Part shown: positions 24,771 through 34,049 of the stretch, in pieces
How the letters are laid out: each line of letters starts with the position of its first letter
Position numbering within the stretch: position 1 is the first letter of the stretch
NCBI GenBank assembly: GCA_964351395.1
Contig: CAYGOF010000003.1
Location: forward strand, 1 to 64,000
Direction: 5' to 3'
Source of the DNA: Imperialibacter sp964351395
GTDB lineage: Bacteria > Bacteroidota > Bacteroidia > Cytophagales > Cyclobacteriaceae
Length of the DNA: 64,000 nucleotides
Notes under the pieces: model-generated
The model's database searches: none
Told to the model about the DNA's origin: nothing
Seen by the model: only the letters and a program-made list of their open reading frames with translations
Translations under genes and position numbers: made by a program

Positions 24771-25232
24771 CTATTTTAATTCAAACAAAACCTCAATTTC
24801 AACCGGGATATTATCGGGAAGCATCCCCATACCCACAGCACTTCTAACACCAATGCCATTTTCTTCTCCCCACACCTTCGCAAACAGCTCACTGCATCCA
24901 TTGATTACGTAGGGGTGCCGATCAAACGAAGGCACACCATTCACCATACCCAACACTTTGATGACACGTTTCACTTTATCGAGGCTGCCCAGATTGGCTT
25001 TAATGGTCGATAAAATGGTGAGGCCCACTTGTTGAGCAGCCAGTTTACTTTGCTCGATATCCAATTCACCCCCCACCTTACCAATAATGAGACACCCGTT
25101 CGTTTGTACTGGTCCATGGCCAGAAACGTATAGATGTTTTCCATCAATCAAGTATGGCCTGTACACCCCTTTGGGTGCTGGCGGCGGAGGAAGCTCCAAG
25201 CCCAGCTGGGCAAATTGTTCGTCGGCAGTCAT
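24771..25232 (-). CDS. RidA-family enamine/imine deaminase
   Basis: This 153-residue cytoplasmic RidA/YjgF protein has GKHLYVSGHGPVQ, QQVGLTILSTIKANLGSL, VKRVIKVLGMVNG and GVRSAVGMGMLPDNIPVEIE, where the Arg is the conserved catalytic/substrate residue. RidA proteins hydrolyse 2-aminoacrylate and related imines to keto acids and ammonia. It lies nine bases upstream of the D-serine dehydratase-type gene and 52 bases downstream of the permease, so it most likely handles the enamine made by that enzyme. It resembles the lipoprotein RidA at 9373-9924 in its KVLGMVN motif but has no signal. Confidence 0.9.
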   Translation of the reverse strand: MTADEQFAQLGLELPPPPAPKGVYRPYLIDGKHLYVSGHGPVQTNGCLIIGKVGGELDIEQSKLAAQQVGLTILSTIKANLGSLDKVKRVIKVLGMVNGVPSFDRHPYVINGCSELFAKVWGEENGIGVRSAVGMGMLPDNIPVEIEVLFELK

Positions 25233-25284
25233 AGTGAATTATACTTTTGCGTTATCTTTAATTCAATACAAATATGTGGTCGTT

Positions 25285-26598
25285 CTATATAAACAAGTCG
25301 ATAAGCAACACCACTGCCATCCCAACCATCGAAACGAGTGTTTCCATCATTGACCACGACTTGATGGTGTCCTTAATGCTCACATTAAAATACTCCTTGT
25401 ACATCCAAAACCCTGAGTCGTTCACATGGGAAAACATAAGGCTGCCAGCACCTACTGCCAACACCATCAAGTTGGGATCAACACCCAATTGAGGCATAAT
25501 CGGAGCCAAAATCCCCGCCGAAGTGAGACCAGCTACTGTAGCCGATCCAATGCAAACCCTGATAAAAGCAGCAATCATCCACCCGAGAATCAATGGGTGG
25601 ATATCCATATTTTGCAACATGGCACCTATTTCCACACTTACTCCGCTGTCGCTGAAAACTTGCTTCAAGGCTCCGGCACCGCCCACAATTAAAAGGATGG
25701 GCGCTACATCCTTGATGGCATCTGTGTAGTACCCCATGACCTCACTCATTTTCTTTTTGTAGGCCAGTCCGATGGAATAAGTAGCCACGGCCAATGAGAT
25801 GATCATCACAATGGTCGCGTCAGAAAAGAAAGTAACTATTTTGGCCGTACCTCCTGAAAAGTCTCCAAACCGATTCAAAAGGGCCGAACTTGCGAGCAGT
25901 ACAACCGGTAGCAAGGCAGAAAAGAAGCTATTGAAAGCACTTGGAAGTTGGTCGTCAGGCAATGGCTTTGCCTGAAAGGTTGCCAGCGGCTTGGCATCAA
26001 TCCCTTTGAGGGTTCGCGCAAATATTGGACCGGCCACGATAATCGTCGGTATCGCCACAATGAAACCATACAATAAGGTGAGTCCCATATCTGCTTCCAG
26101 CTGACCAACCAAGGCAGCAGGTGAAGGATGGGGAGGCAGAAAACCATGGGTAACAGAAAGCGCCGCTAGCATGGGTATTCCGATATAAACGGCTGGCAAT
26201 TTATATTGATAGGTGACTGAGAATATCAGCGGAACAAGGAGCACGAACCCAACATTATAAAACAATGGGATACCCACAATGAAGCCAGTGGCCATTAGCG
26301 CCCACTGGATACGTTTTTCTCCAAATGCATTCATGAGCACCTGGCTGATTTTTTGGGCAGCACCGCTTTCGGCTACTAACTTTCCAAGCATGGCACCTAA
26401 GCCAATGACAATAACAAGGTCGCCAAGCAGGCTTCCAATCCCCTTCTGTACCGAAGCTGCCACAGACTCTAAAGGGATACCCAGCCCAAGACCGGCCCCA
26501 ATTGACACTACAAGAAAGGCAAGGAACGGATTTACTTTGCCCCAGGTAATGAGAAGAACAAGCACCAGGATGCAAATCAGGATAATGAGGATGGACAT
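25285..26598 (-). CDS. GntP-family permease (gluconate / D-serine type)
   Basis: This 437-residue protein has about 12 transmembrane helices along its length and the GntP landmarks FLPPHPSPAALVGQL near 155-170 and SHVNDSGFWMYKEYF near the C-terminus. The family includes gluconate permeases and the D-serine transporter DsdX. It is the first gene of the operon with RidA and the D-serine dehydratase-like enzyme, which argues for D-serine (or a related D-amino acid) uptake; that is inference from context. The region upstream of its start is shared with the divergent dioxygenase gene and should contain both promoters. Confidence 0.9.
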   Translation of the reverse strand: MSILIILICILVLVLLITWGKVNPFLAFLVVSIGAGLGLGIPLESVAASVQKGIGSLLGDLVIVIGLGAMLGKLVAESGAAQKISQVLMNAFGEKRIQWALMATGFIVGIPLFYNVGFVLLVPLIFSVTYQYKLPAVYIGIPMLAALSVTHGFLPPHPSPAALVGQLEADMGLTLLYGFIVAIPTIIVAGPIFARTLKGIDAKPLATFQAKPLPDDQLPSAFNSFFSALLPVVLLASSALLNRFGDFSGGTAKIVTFFSDATIVMIISLAVATYSIGLAYKKKMSEVMGYYTDAIKDVAPILLIVGGAGALKQVFSDSGVSVEIGAMLQNMDIHPLILGWMIAAFIRVCIGSATVAGLTSAGILAPIMPQLGVDPNLMVLAVGAGSLMFSHVNDSGFWMYKEYFNVSIKDTIKSWSMMETLVSMVGMAVVLLIDLFI

Positions 26599-26886
26599 GG
26601 TTTAAAGTAGGTGTGTGAACAATGGAAAGTGGAAGATAGTAGAATTAGCGAGCGGTGGCAACAAAATTTATACTCAGCATTAGCTCCTTTGATAACTTTT
26701 CCTTACCCCGAACGATATAATGGGCCTGCCTGCAATCCATTTATAGAAAATCAACACCCCAATCTCAGGAAGTAAGAAATATCTGCTTAAACAAAATAGC
26801 TAGGCAGACTCCTGAACAAAACTCTTCCAAAAAATATTGGAAATGTTCGTAAATTGATTGTCAGCGAACACTCAAATTTACTACTC

Positions 26887-27744
26887 ATGGCGCATATCCT
26901 GACAGAGCAAGAAGTATCAGCCTACCATAGCGACGGCTTCGTTATCATCAAAAGCTTATTTAGCAAAGAAGAGATTGACAAACTTTATAGGGTCGCCACG
27001 GCCGACAAAATCATGAAGGACAATGCGGTCGATCTCAACGATCAATCAGGTAAAAAGACCAGGCTTACCCTGTGGTTCAAGCCAGGCGATGATATATACA
27101 GTCTGCTGGTTCGAAGCAAAAGAATGGTGAAGTCGGTAGAAAAATTGCTTGACAGTGATTCACCTGTTTGTCATTTTCATTCGAAATTGATGCAAAAGGA
27201 GCCCCGGGTAGGCGGCGCCTGGGAATGGCACCAGGACTATGGTTATTGGTATAAGAACCAGTTTCTGTACCCTGATCAACTTACCAGCGTGATGATTGCG
27301 CTAACAGAAGCCAACAAAGCGAACGGTTGCCTCCAAATAATAAAAGGGTCGCACAAGCTTGGCAGAGTAAATCACGGGTTTGCCGGCGAGCAAGTCGGAG
27401 CGGACATGGTCATGGTCAACCATGCTTTGGAAACGCTTGAACATATGTACGTAGAGCTGCAACCCGGCGATGCATTGTTCTTCCACCCCAACCTTCTGCA
27501 CCGCTCAGAAGGCAACACATCAGAGATGCCCCGCTGGTCACTTATTTCTTGCTACAACTCGCTTTCTAACCCAGCTTACAACGATGATTCATTAGGTTGG
27601 AGAGAGCCTGTGGAGATGGTCAACGATGATGCACTTACACATGCCGTTGCTACTGGCGCCACCTCACAATCTGACTTTTTGAAAAAGGAAAAAGACCCTG
27701 CCTTGAAAGAAACAGGCTGGGAAAAAGAGGTGGCTACTGAATAG
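26887..27744 (+). CDS. Phytanoyl-CoA dioxygenase (PhyH) family protein
   Basis: This protein of about 285 residues, counted from the ATG at 26887, has the 2-oxoglutarate/Fe(II) oxygenase core: HxD in WEWHQDYGYWYKNQ (near 114-116), a middle ALTEANKANGCLQIIKGSHK, and the distal His in FFHPNLLHRSEGN (near 204) followed by RWSLISCYN, with Arg binding 2-oxoglutarate. It should hydroxylate a small molecule in the cytoplasm. It stands just before a nucleoside-type permease and may share its promoter. The substrate is unknown. An earlier TTG in frame adds eleven unlikely residues. Confidence 0.87.
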   Translation: MAHILTEQEVSAYHSDGFVIIKSLFSKEEIDKLYRVATADKIMKDNAVDLNDQSGKKTRLTLWFKPGDDIYSLLVRSKRMVKSVEKLLDSDSPVCHFHSKLMQKEPRVGGAWEWHQDYGYWYKNQFLYPDQLTSVMIALTEANKANGCLQIIKGSHKLGRVNHGFAGEQVGADMVMVNHALETLEHMYVELQPGDALFFHPNLLHRSEGNTSEMPRWSLISCYNSLSNPAYNDDSLGWREPVEMVNDDALTHAVATGATSQSDFLKKEKDPALKETGWEKEVATE

Positions 27745-27833
27745 ACGAAACCGAGGATTTTCAATCATCATTTTGTATCACAATAGATAGCAAAACAATA
27801 CTTAACTGACTATAAACAACTATTCATTCACAC

Positions 27834-29024
27834 ATGAAGCTTACTACCGGAATTTCGCTTTCAATCATGATGCTCCTCGAATACTTCGTATGGGGTGCCT
27901 GGTATGTTACTATGGGCACCTACATGTCGGAGCATCTTGGCTCAACTGGCATTCATATTGGAGCTGCATATAGTGCATTAGCCATTGCCACTATGATCTC
28001 GCCTTTTTTTGTTGGCATGGTGGCAGACAGGTATTTTGCTGCGCAAAAAATAATGGGAGTGCTACACCTAATGGGTGCAGCTCTTTTATTTCTAGCCACA
28101 CAAGTAGGAGACAACTCATCTTTCTATTGGATCATTATGGCTTATTCATTGCTTTACATGCCCACCATTGCGCTTTCTAACAGCATTGCCTTCGGACAAA
28201 TGACAGACCCTGGAAAGCAGTTTCCATGGATAAGGGTGTTTGGCACACTTGGTTGGATTGTTGCCGGACTGATGATTGGCTTCCTTGGCATTGAAAAAAC
28301 ACCTTCTACCTTCGTAATGGCTGCAGTAGTTTCAGCCGTTTTGGGAGTATTCAGCTTTATGCTTCCCAATACACCTCCTAAGGGAGGCGAAGATGCCTCT
28401 GCAGCATTAGGTACAGAGGCCTTTGTGCTTTTTAAGGAAAGGCCTTATCTCATCTTCTTCATTGCGGCGATCCTTGTATGTATCCCACTTTCCTTCTACT
28501 ACGGGTTCGCTAACCCATTTCTCAATGATGTAGGGATGGAAAACGCTGCTTCCAAAATGACCCTAGGGCAAGTATCTGAAGCCGTATTCATATTAGCCAT
28601 CCCGTTTCTATTCAATAGCATTGGAGTAAAGAAAATGCTATTGCTGGGCATGGCGGCGTGGATACTGCGTTATGTATGTTTTGCCTATGGCAATGTTGAT
28701 GCCGGCCTTTGGATGCTGTATGCAGGCATCATACTTCACGGCATTTGCTATGATTTCTTCTTTGTTACAGGCTATATGTACACAGAAAAGAAAGCGGGCG
28801 CTAAAATTAAAAATGCGGCGCAGGGTTTATTCACTTTCGCTACCTATGGCGTGGGAATGACCATTGGCACTTGGTTTTCAGGATATACCGTCGATATGTA
28901 CACAACGGGTGGCATGAAAGACTGGACAGGTATCTGGTGGGTGCCTGCCTTTATTGCCATCGGCGTCATGGTCTACTTTATTCTTTTCTTCCGTGAGAAG
29001 AAAGAAGTGGAAGTGGCTGGGTAA
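27834..29024 (+). CDS. Nucleoside-type MFS permease (NupG/XapB-like)
   Basis: This 396-residue protein with 12 predicted transmembrane helices resembles the nucleoside:H+ symporter branch of the MFS: it opens with LSIMMLLEYFVWGAWYVTMG, has ISPFFVGMVADRYF, PTIALSNSIAFGQM and FPWIRVFGTLGWIVAGL, then late-helix motifs near GICYDFFFVTGYMYTE. In Bacteroidota, proteins of this type often sit next to sugar or nucleoside catabolic genes. Here neighbours are a dioxygenase and an oxidoreductase. The substrate is inferred only at family level. A strong terminator follows at 29049. Confidence 0.85.
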   Translation: MKLTTGISLSIMMLLEYFVWGAWYVTMGTYMSEHLGSTGIHIGAAYSALAIATMISPFFVGMVADRYFAAQKIMGVLHLMGAALLFLATQVGDNSSFYWIIMAYSLLYMPTIALSNSIAFGQMTDPGKQFPWIRVFGTLGWIVAGLMIGFLGIEKTPSTFVMAAVVSAVLGVFSFMLPNTPPKGGEDASAALGTEAFVLFKERPYLIFFIAAILVCIPLSFYYGFANPFLNDVGMENAASKMTLGQVSEAVFILAIPFLFNSIGVKKMLLLGMAAWILRYVCFAYGNVDAGLWMLYAGIILHGICYDFFFVTGYMYTEKKAGAKIKNAAQGLFTFATYGVGMTIGTWFSGYTVDMYTTGGMKDWTGIWWVPAFIAIGVMVYFILFFREKKEVEVAG

Positions 29025-29048
29025 TCTGATTTTGACCCGAACAACATC

Positions 29049-29078
29049 AAGGCCTGTCCTCCGACAGGCCTTTTTTAT
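29049..29078 (+). terminator. Rho-independent terminator of the permease gene
   Basis: AAGGCCTGTC-CTCC-GACAGGCCTT (29049-29072) followed by TTTTTT. The stem is also the first unit of the palindromic repeat block that fills the next 300 bases. Confidence 0.85.
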
Positions 29079-29362
29079 ATATTAGAGTGACATATAACAA
29101 ATTCCGTGGTCTGTCCCCCTGACAGACTAACTCTTGGGTCTGTCCCCGACAGAATTAAAATAATTTTGAACAGACCATTTTATCAACACTTAGGCCTTCC
29201 CCCATCTCCTGGGTCTGTCCCCCGACAGACCGATACCAATTTTGAAGAAAACACCTCAACCAACATCTCGGCCTACCCCCTGACAGGCGAATTTTTTATA
29301 TCTTAGAGAAACAAATAACCAATGTGAGGGTCTGTCAGGGGACAGACCTTGGTTTTTAGACA
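29049..29362. repeat. Cluster of palindromic GGTCTGTC/GACAGACC units
   Basis: Six related palindromes occur at 29049-29072, 29108-29128, 29137-29153, 29211-29231, 29270-29288 and 29329-29348, most of the form GGTCTGTC-Cn-GACAGACC. Two spacers are also repeated: TTTTTTATATATTAGAG at 29071 and TTTTTTATATCTTAGAG at 29292, each followed by a similar ATAACnAAT and another palindrome. No gene fits in this 364-base gap. It looks like a REP/BIME-type array grown from a terminator. Confidence 0.8.
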
Positions 29363-29388
29363 GTCCCTGTATTTAACCTACTTGACCC

Positions 29389-30585
29389 ATGAAAAAAATT
29401 GCCATGCTTGGCGGCGGATTTATTGGCCGTTTTTATACAGATTCCATCCAGGGCTACCGTAATAAAGACAAAGTCGTCAGCATTTATGCCCGCAGAGAAG
29501 AAACGGCTACACAGTTTGCCAAAGATTATAACGTGCAGCACTGGACAACGAACATGGAAGAAGCCATTGCACATCCCGAAGTGGAAGTAGTTTGCATTGC
29601 CCTTCCCAACAACCTGCATGAAGAGGCGGTAATGCTTTGTTGCAAACACAAGAAGGCTGTCATCTGCACCAAGCCACTTGGTCGTAACGCAGCAGAAGCC
29701 AAGCGTATGCTGGAAGCGGTTGAAAAGGCTGGTGTATTTGGTGGCTACCTGGAAGACCTTGTCTACACCCCCAAGCATATAAAAGCGCATGAAAGTGTAG
29801 AAAGCGGAGCGCTTGGCCGTATCCTTTGGGCCAAATCAAGAGAAACTCATCCAGGACCCCACAGCAGCTGGTTTTGGGACAAAGAGCAAGCGGGTGGTGG
29901 TTGCATGCTGGACCTTGGTTGCCACTGCGTTGAAATTGCACGCAGCTATATAGGTAAAGATATCAAGCCTGTTGAGGTAATGTGCTGGGCTGATACACAG
30001 GTGAAACCCATCGACGCCGAAGACCATGGCATTGCACTGGTCAAATATGAGAATGGTGCTATAGGTCAGTTTGAAGTGAGCTGGACGTTCAGGGGTGGTA
30101 TGGACCTAAGAGACGAAGTGATGGGCACCGAAGGCACTATATGGATCAACAGCTTCCTTCGTACGGGTTTCGAGATGTTTACCACTGGCAAAGGAGCCGA
30201 CTATGTAGCAGAGAAAGCAGAAAGCAATACAGGCTGGCTTTTTCCGGTTGGCGATGAAATGAATGAGCTGGGCTATAACCATATGTTTATGGACATGTTC
30301 AACGCTATGGAAGAAGGACGTGAAGCCAAGGAAACCTTTTATGATGGCTATATCGTCAATTGCATCCTGGATGCGTGTTACAAATCGGCCGAAACAAAAC
30401 AGTGGGAGCCGGTGAAACTCGATATCTGGCGGGGAAAGTCTGGTTTAAGCAAAGACGGACACCTGGTAGACTACGATGCTGATCACTATCTCATCACCGA
30501 AGAAATGACGCATTACGGCGCCAAAAAACTCATCCTTAAAGAAAAGAAAACAGGTAAGTTTATTGAACGTGTGGAAAAAAAATAG
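29389..30585 (+). CDS. Gfo/Idh/MocA family oxidoreductase
   Basis: This 398-residue protein has an N-terminal NAD(P)-binding fold (MLGGGFIGRFYTDSI at 5-19), VVCIALPNNLHEEAV, and the family EKP position reading CTKPLGR near 96-102; the C-terminal domain carries GGGCMLDLGCHCVEIA near 173-188. These enzymes oxidise or reduce sugars, inositols or related compounds. It is somewhat longer than the minimal family length at the C-terminus. It sits alone between the palindromic repeat block and a convergent ThuA gene. The substrate is unknown. Confidence 0.88.
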   Translation: MKKIAMLGGGFIGRFYTDSIQGYRNKDKVVSIYARREETATQFAKDYNVQHWTTNMEEAIAHPEVEVVCIALPNNLHEEAVMLCCKHKKAVICTKPLGRNAAEAKRMLEAVEKAGVFGGYLEDLVYTPKHIKAHESVESGALGRILWAKSRETHPGPHSSWFWDKEQAGGGCMLDLGCHCVEIARSYIGKDIKPVEVMCWADTQVKPIDAEDHGIALVKYENGAIGQFEVSWTFRGGMDLRDEVMGTEGTIWINSFLRTGFEMFTTGKGADYVAEKAESNTGWLFPVGDEMNELGYNHMFMDMFNAMEEGREAKETFYDGYIVNCILDACYKSAETKQWEPVKLDIWRGKSGLSKDGHLVDYDADHYLITEEMTHYGAKKLILKEKKTGKFIERVEKK

Positions 30586-30652
30586 TGAGGAAAAAGCCCT
30601 TCACGTTTAGAATAAAGAGAGAGCCTGTTTCCAGACAAGATAGGCTCCTACT

Positions 30653-31573
30653 CTACTGCTTTACCAGAGGTGAATCGTCGCATACCAGGTCACCGGTGGC
30701 ATATTGCATCCCGTCTAAAAAGAACTGTAGTATTTTTGGGCTTTCGTAAAGCTGGGCGTTATGCGACGGTGAAGCATAAAACACCTTTCCTTTCCCATGT
30801 GCCTTAATCCATGATATATACCTGATATTATCTTCCAAAGGTGCCCTTAATCCTTCAATTTTATCCGCTTCCATATAAAGCAGAGGATGGAAGTTATAAT
30901 CTGCATAGGCATTATTAAAAATGTATGGCTCATCAAAATGTTCAAATCCTTCTCCTCCTAATGCCTTCACCAACGGATGCACTGGATCGACTAATTTAAC
31001 TTCAATCATTTGCTGCTTGGGGTGATAGTCAAAACTCCCACCAACCATCTGACTAAATGTAGCTGAATTGTTCAAAAACGTAATACCACCATGCAATACC
31101 ATCAATCCACCACCTTGCTTAACGTAATTAGTCAGGTTCACTTCCAATTCTTTTGCTTTTTCCCAGGCTTGCTGTTCCGTTAGGCTGCTGTCACCTTTTA
31201 ACACATCCCAAAACATGTTCCTTTCATCACCTATTGAACAGGTATTATTGAGCAGTATGGCATCGTATTTCTTTAGGTTTTTTTTCTCAAAAACGCTGAT
31301 ATCCTTTGAGGTCGCCACAGTAAAACCACTGCTTTTCTCCGCAATAATTTTCATCACCGCTTCTGTGTGCGGAATGGTCCAGTGCTCGTAGCCAGTGTGG
31401 AGTGAAAAGATTAGCAGATTCTTTTTTTTCTTAACAGGTACAGTGGTTGAGGATGGTGCAATTTTTTCAATACCAGAAAGCCAGGCATCCGAAAGTTCAA
31501 AGGATTCAACTTGCTGGGCAGACACACTAAACCAGCTGATCAACAAAGAAAATGCTACTATTATTTTTTTCAT
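30653..31573 (-). CDS. ThuA-domain protein, exported
   Basis: This 306-residue protein has a signal peptide (IIVAFSLLISWFSVSAQ) and a glutamine-amidotransferase-like ThuA fold: LLIFSLHTGYEHWTIPHTE near 53-71, YDAILLNNT, and GGGLMVLHGGITF near 153-166, ending with GKGKVFYASPSHNAQLY. ThuA proteins are linked to trehalose/sugar utilisation and are often near Gfo/Idh/MocA oxidoreductases, as here in convergent orientation. The catalytic role of the family is not established. The vanadium haloperoxidase homologue lies upstream on the same strand, 70 bases away. Confidence 0.85.
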   Translation of the reverse strand: MKKIIVAFSLLISWFSVSAQQVESFELSDAWLSGIEKIAPSSTTVPVKKKKNLLIFSLHTGYEHWTIPHTEAVMKIIAEKSSGFTVATSKDISVFEKKNLKKYDAILLNNTCSIGDERNMFWDVLKGDSSLTEQQAWEKAKELEVNLTNYVKQGGGLMVLHGGITFLNNSATFSQMVGGSFDYHPKQQMIEVKLVDPVHPLVKALGGEGFEHFDEPYIFNNAYADYNFHPLLYMEADKIEGLRAPLEDNIRYISWIKAHGKGKVFYASPSHNAQLYESPKILQFFLDGMQYATGDLVCDDSPLVKQ

Positions 31574-31643
31574 ACAATCGTTATTCAGAATTCTTAAATC
31601 AGTTACTAAATGGAGTATTGTTCATTTGTAAACGGAATTGCAT

Positions 31644-33107
31644 TTAGTCTTCACCAATATGCTTCTTGTAAAATTTCCAGGCCTCTCGTGCTACGTCTCT
31701 ACCCAACTCAAGCCCGGCAACATTATCTGCTTGTATATGATAACCGCCTAGCACCCTAGAGATGCCAGCCATTTCTGCTGTTTTTGTAAATGTAGGAAAC
31801 ACCAATGTGACGGTATCTCCCAAATTGTCTGGCTCAGTCATCGCACCAGCTACCAGTCTAACTTCTGTTCCAAACTCCTCACTTCCAGTCCATAACTTCA
31901 ATGCCTCAGCACAACCTCCACTGATGGTGCTATGACCAGATACATAACTTGGAAATGGAGGACATAGAAAAGTTTCAGGAGAATAGGGTCTCCACTGACT
32001 GCCATCCATTTCAATCATTCCTTTACCTTCGCCTCCCCAAGCCAAAATCTTTTGCTGATCATAATACTGATGTACCAATGCATAGGGCCTTGCATAGTCA
32101 TAAAACATTTTCGAATCCCAGGAAGCAATGAAGGCATCCATGGCTACTACCTGATTGTAAAAATACATCTTCACATCCTGATCGAGGGTGTGGTCATCTC
32201 TTAAAGAGACGTCTTGCGCAAATTTCAACCAATGACCGGCCTGTTGGACCGATTGTGGGCCATCTCGCATAAACTCCACAAGTGCCTTTTGTTCATCGGT
32301 TAGCCCTCGTTGTAAATCGATCACTTCTTTGACCTCCTTTTTAAGCTGTTCTGAACCAATCATTGGCGGAGGACCGGGCCTGAACTGGTCTCCGGATTTT
32401 AATGACACAGGCGTTACCTTGTCCCAAAATGGCGTCAGGCAGGCTGGGGCATACTCACCCCCTGCACCGTCTGCAAAGTATTTGGGCTGCCAGCGGTTGG
32501 GGTCTACATTTTCATCGGCAGAGTTCACTGGCTCATAGCCTGTATAGTCAAAATAAGCTTCTCCGTCTGAACCTTCTTCTTCTCCGTATTGATTGGCACC
32601 ATCTCCTTTCCTGGCCTCAATAACGGACTTGGCGGCCAAGTTACCAATGCCCTCAGGTGTCGTAGGATCCATGCTTTCATCAGAAGGATCGAAGCCGAGT
32701 TCTTGCATGAAATTGGCGAACAATGTGGTGTCAGAAAAATAGTATTCACTCATCGCCCGGTAAGCGGCATAGCTGATGGCTTTTTCCTTATTTTGGAGGG
32801 TACGTTCGGCAACCGGCCTTCTTTCGGCTCCTGCCAGATAAACAGGAGTTGCCAGGCTATCGTACCTGGACCACGCATCAAATACAGCCACGAAAATCAG
32901 CCCAAGGTATCGTGAGGTAATCGTAGGTCTGGGTTTGAATCTTTCGGTATCATTGGCTGTAGCCTGAAGTGCCATAGCACCCCACTTAAAAGCGATATTG
33001 TTCGCACCCCTTGGCTCAAGGAGCCGCTGATTATTTACTGATTGGTTATTTTGACTGCACCCTACGACTACAGTCACAAGCAACAACAGGGATAAAAACT
33101 TTTTCAT
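31644..33107 (-). CDS. Vanadium-dependent haloperoxidase / PAP2-family lipoprotein
   Basis: The protein of about 487 residues starts at the ATG at 33107, giving a lipoprotein signal (LLLLVTVVVGC); an upstream in-frame ATG adds five residues. The vanadate/phosphate pocket motifs are in order: KMFYDYARP near 331-339, PSYVSGHST near 387, and SRVLGGYHIQADN near 454 with the catalytic His. Members are haloperoxidases or acid phosphatases. Bacteroidota homologues are mostly uncharacterised, so activity cannot be settled here. The lipid anchor places it in the periplasm or outer membrane. Probably co-transcribed with the ThuA gene. Confidence 0.87.
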   Translation of the reverse strand: MKKFLSLLLLVTVVVGCSQNNQSVNNQRLLEPRGANNIAFKWGAMALQATANDTERFKPRPTITSRYLGLIFVAVFDAWSRYDSLATPVYLAGAERRPVAERTLQNKEKAISYAAYRAMSEYYFSDTTLFANFMQELGFDPSDESMDPTTPEGIGNLAAKSVIEARKGDGANQYGEEEGSDGEAYFDYTGYEPVNSADENVDPNRWQPKYFADGAGGEYAPACLTPFWDKVTPVSLKSGDQFRPGPPPMIGSEQLKKEVKEVIDLQRGLTDEQKALVEFMRDGPQSVQQAGHWLKFAQDVSLRDDHTLDQDVKMYFYNQVVAMDAFIASWDSKMFYDYARPYALVHQYYDQQKILAWGGEGKGMIEMDGSQWRPYSPETFLCPPFPSYVSGHSTISGGCAEALKLWTGSEEFGTEVRLVAGAMTEPDNLGDTVTLVFPTFTKTAEMAGISRVLGGYHIQADNVAGLELGRDVAREAWKFYKKHIGED

Positions 33108-33473
33108 ACTCTTAACATGCACAAGCCGAACGGCGCTTTTGCTGGTTTATTTTCAATACGTAATTATGCATTTTCCATTTAAACATCCTAAAAATTGTAT
33201 AGTTGATGCAAGAACCGCCTGAAGGTAACGCTACACAATCTTAGATTTAATCTTCTAAGGACCTGATTTAGCAGCCTCTTAGTAGGCATTCTTATTTTTC
33301 TATCCTATTTTAGTTTTCCTTATAAGTCACTTTATGCTAAGCAATCGATTTTTTTTAGTGTTCACTTATTGCTGCTTTCCAAAATCAGTATCCATTAGAC
33401 ATCGGCACAAATGGTCCTCAATATTGATGAGTTTAGTTGCTAGAAGTAATGCTGACCAACCAAAAGCATAGAA
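33108..33473. other. Divergent intergenic region
   Basis: About 365 bases between the haloperoxidase homologue and the next plus-strand gene. AT-rich; no gene, hairpin or repeat that I can support. It must hold promoters in both directions, but no clear TTG-N20-TAnnTTTG was picked out by eye. Confidence 0.4.
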
Positions 33474-33998
33474 ATGGTAAAACTGGACGAACATCTGATC
33501 ACCATGCTAAACGACAACAATTATGTTGTTGGGTATGACAATGGCGCTCTCACCATTACTTCGTCGAGTAAGACACAGCAGCTTCAGGGCCATTTATTGC
33601 CTGTTTTGGCTTTCTTCTCTTTCTATATCGGAGTGAATCCTACTGGCATTTTGCTTCTTTTGCTTTTAATTCTGGTCCCCATACTATATGATCGCTGGCG
33701 GTTTCCTAAAAAAATTGTGTTTAGCATGCATGAGGAGTCCATCAATATTTCCAAGGGAATCATCTTAAGCAGCTCTATCAATTTCAGAGAAATCCTCGAT
33801 TTATATGGAGAAAAAAATGAACTGTGGTCGGACGTAAGTGCCTTCAAAGAAGGCAATAAAGACATCATCTATAAAATTTTTCTAAGCACGAAGTCCGGCA
33901 AAGTGCATAAGTTGCTAAGACTCCAATTCAGAACTGAAAGGGATGGACAAATAAGTCAGCTAACCCGTTATTTGAAAAACTTCAAATTCACCAAATAG
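33474..33998 (+). CDS. Unrecognised membrane protein with PH-like tail
   Basis: This 174-residue protein has one or two central transmembrane segments (about 41-75: LLPVLAFFSFYIGV and ILLLLLLILVPILYD) between a short soluble N-terminus and a C-terminal part of about 95 residues, with alternating beta-like segments (IVFSMHEESINISKGIIL, SSINFREILDLYGEKN, IYKIFLSTKSGKVHKLLRL). The pattern is reminiscent of bacterial PH-like membrane proteins, but I do not recognise a family. It precedes a TMEM175-type channel gene by 51 bases on the same strand and may be co-transcribed. Confidence 0.65.
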   Translation: MVKLDEHLITMLNDNNYVVGYDNGALTITSSSKTQQLQGHLLPVLAFFSFYIGVNPTGILLLLLLILVPILYDRWRFPKKIVFSMHEESINISKGIILSSSINFREILDLYGEKNELWSDVSAFKEGNKDIIYKIFLSTKSGKVHKLLRLQFRTERDGQISQLTRYLKNFKFTK

Positions 33999-34049
33999 TT
34001 ACCCTTTCCCGGCTAGCCAACTCTGGTTAATCATTTCTATTGATCGAAG

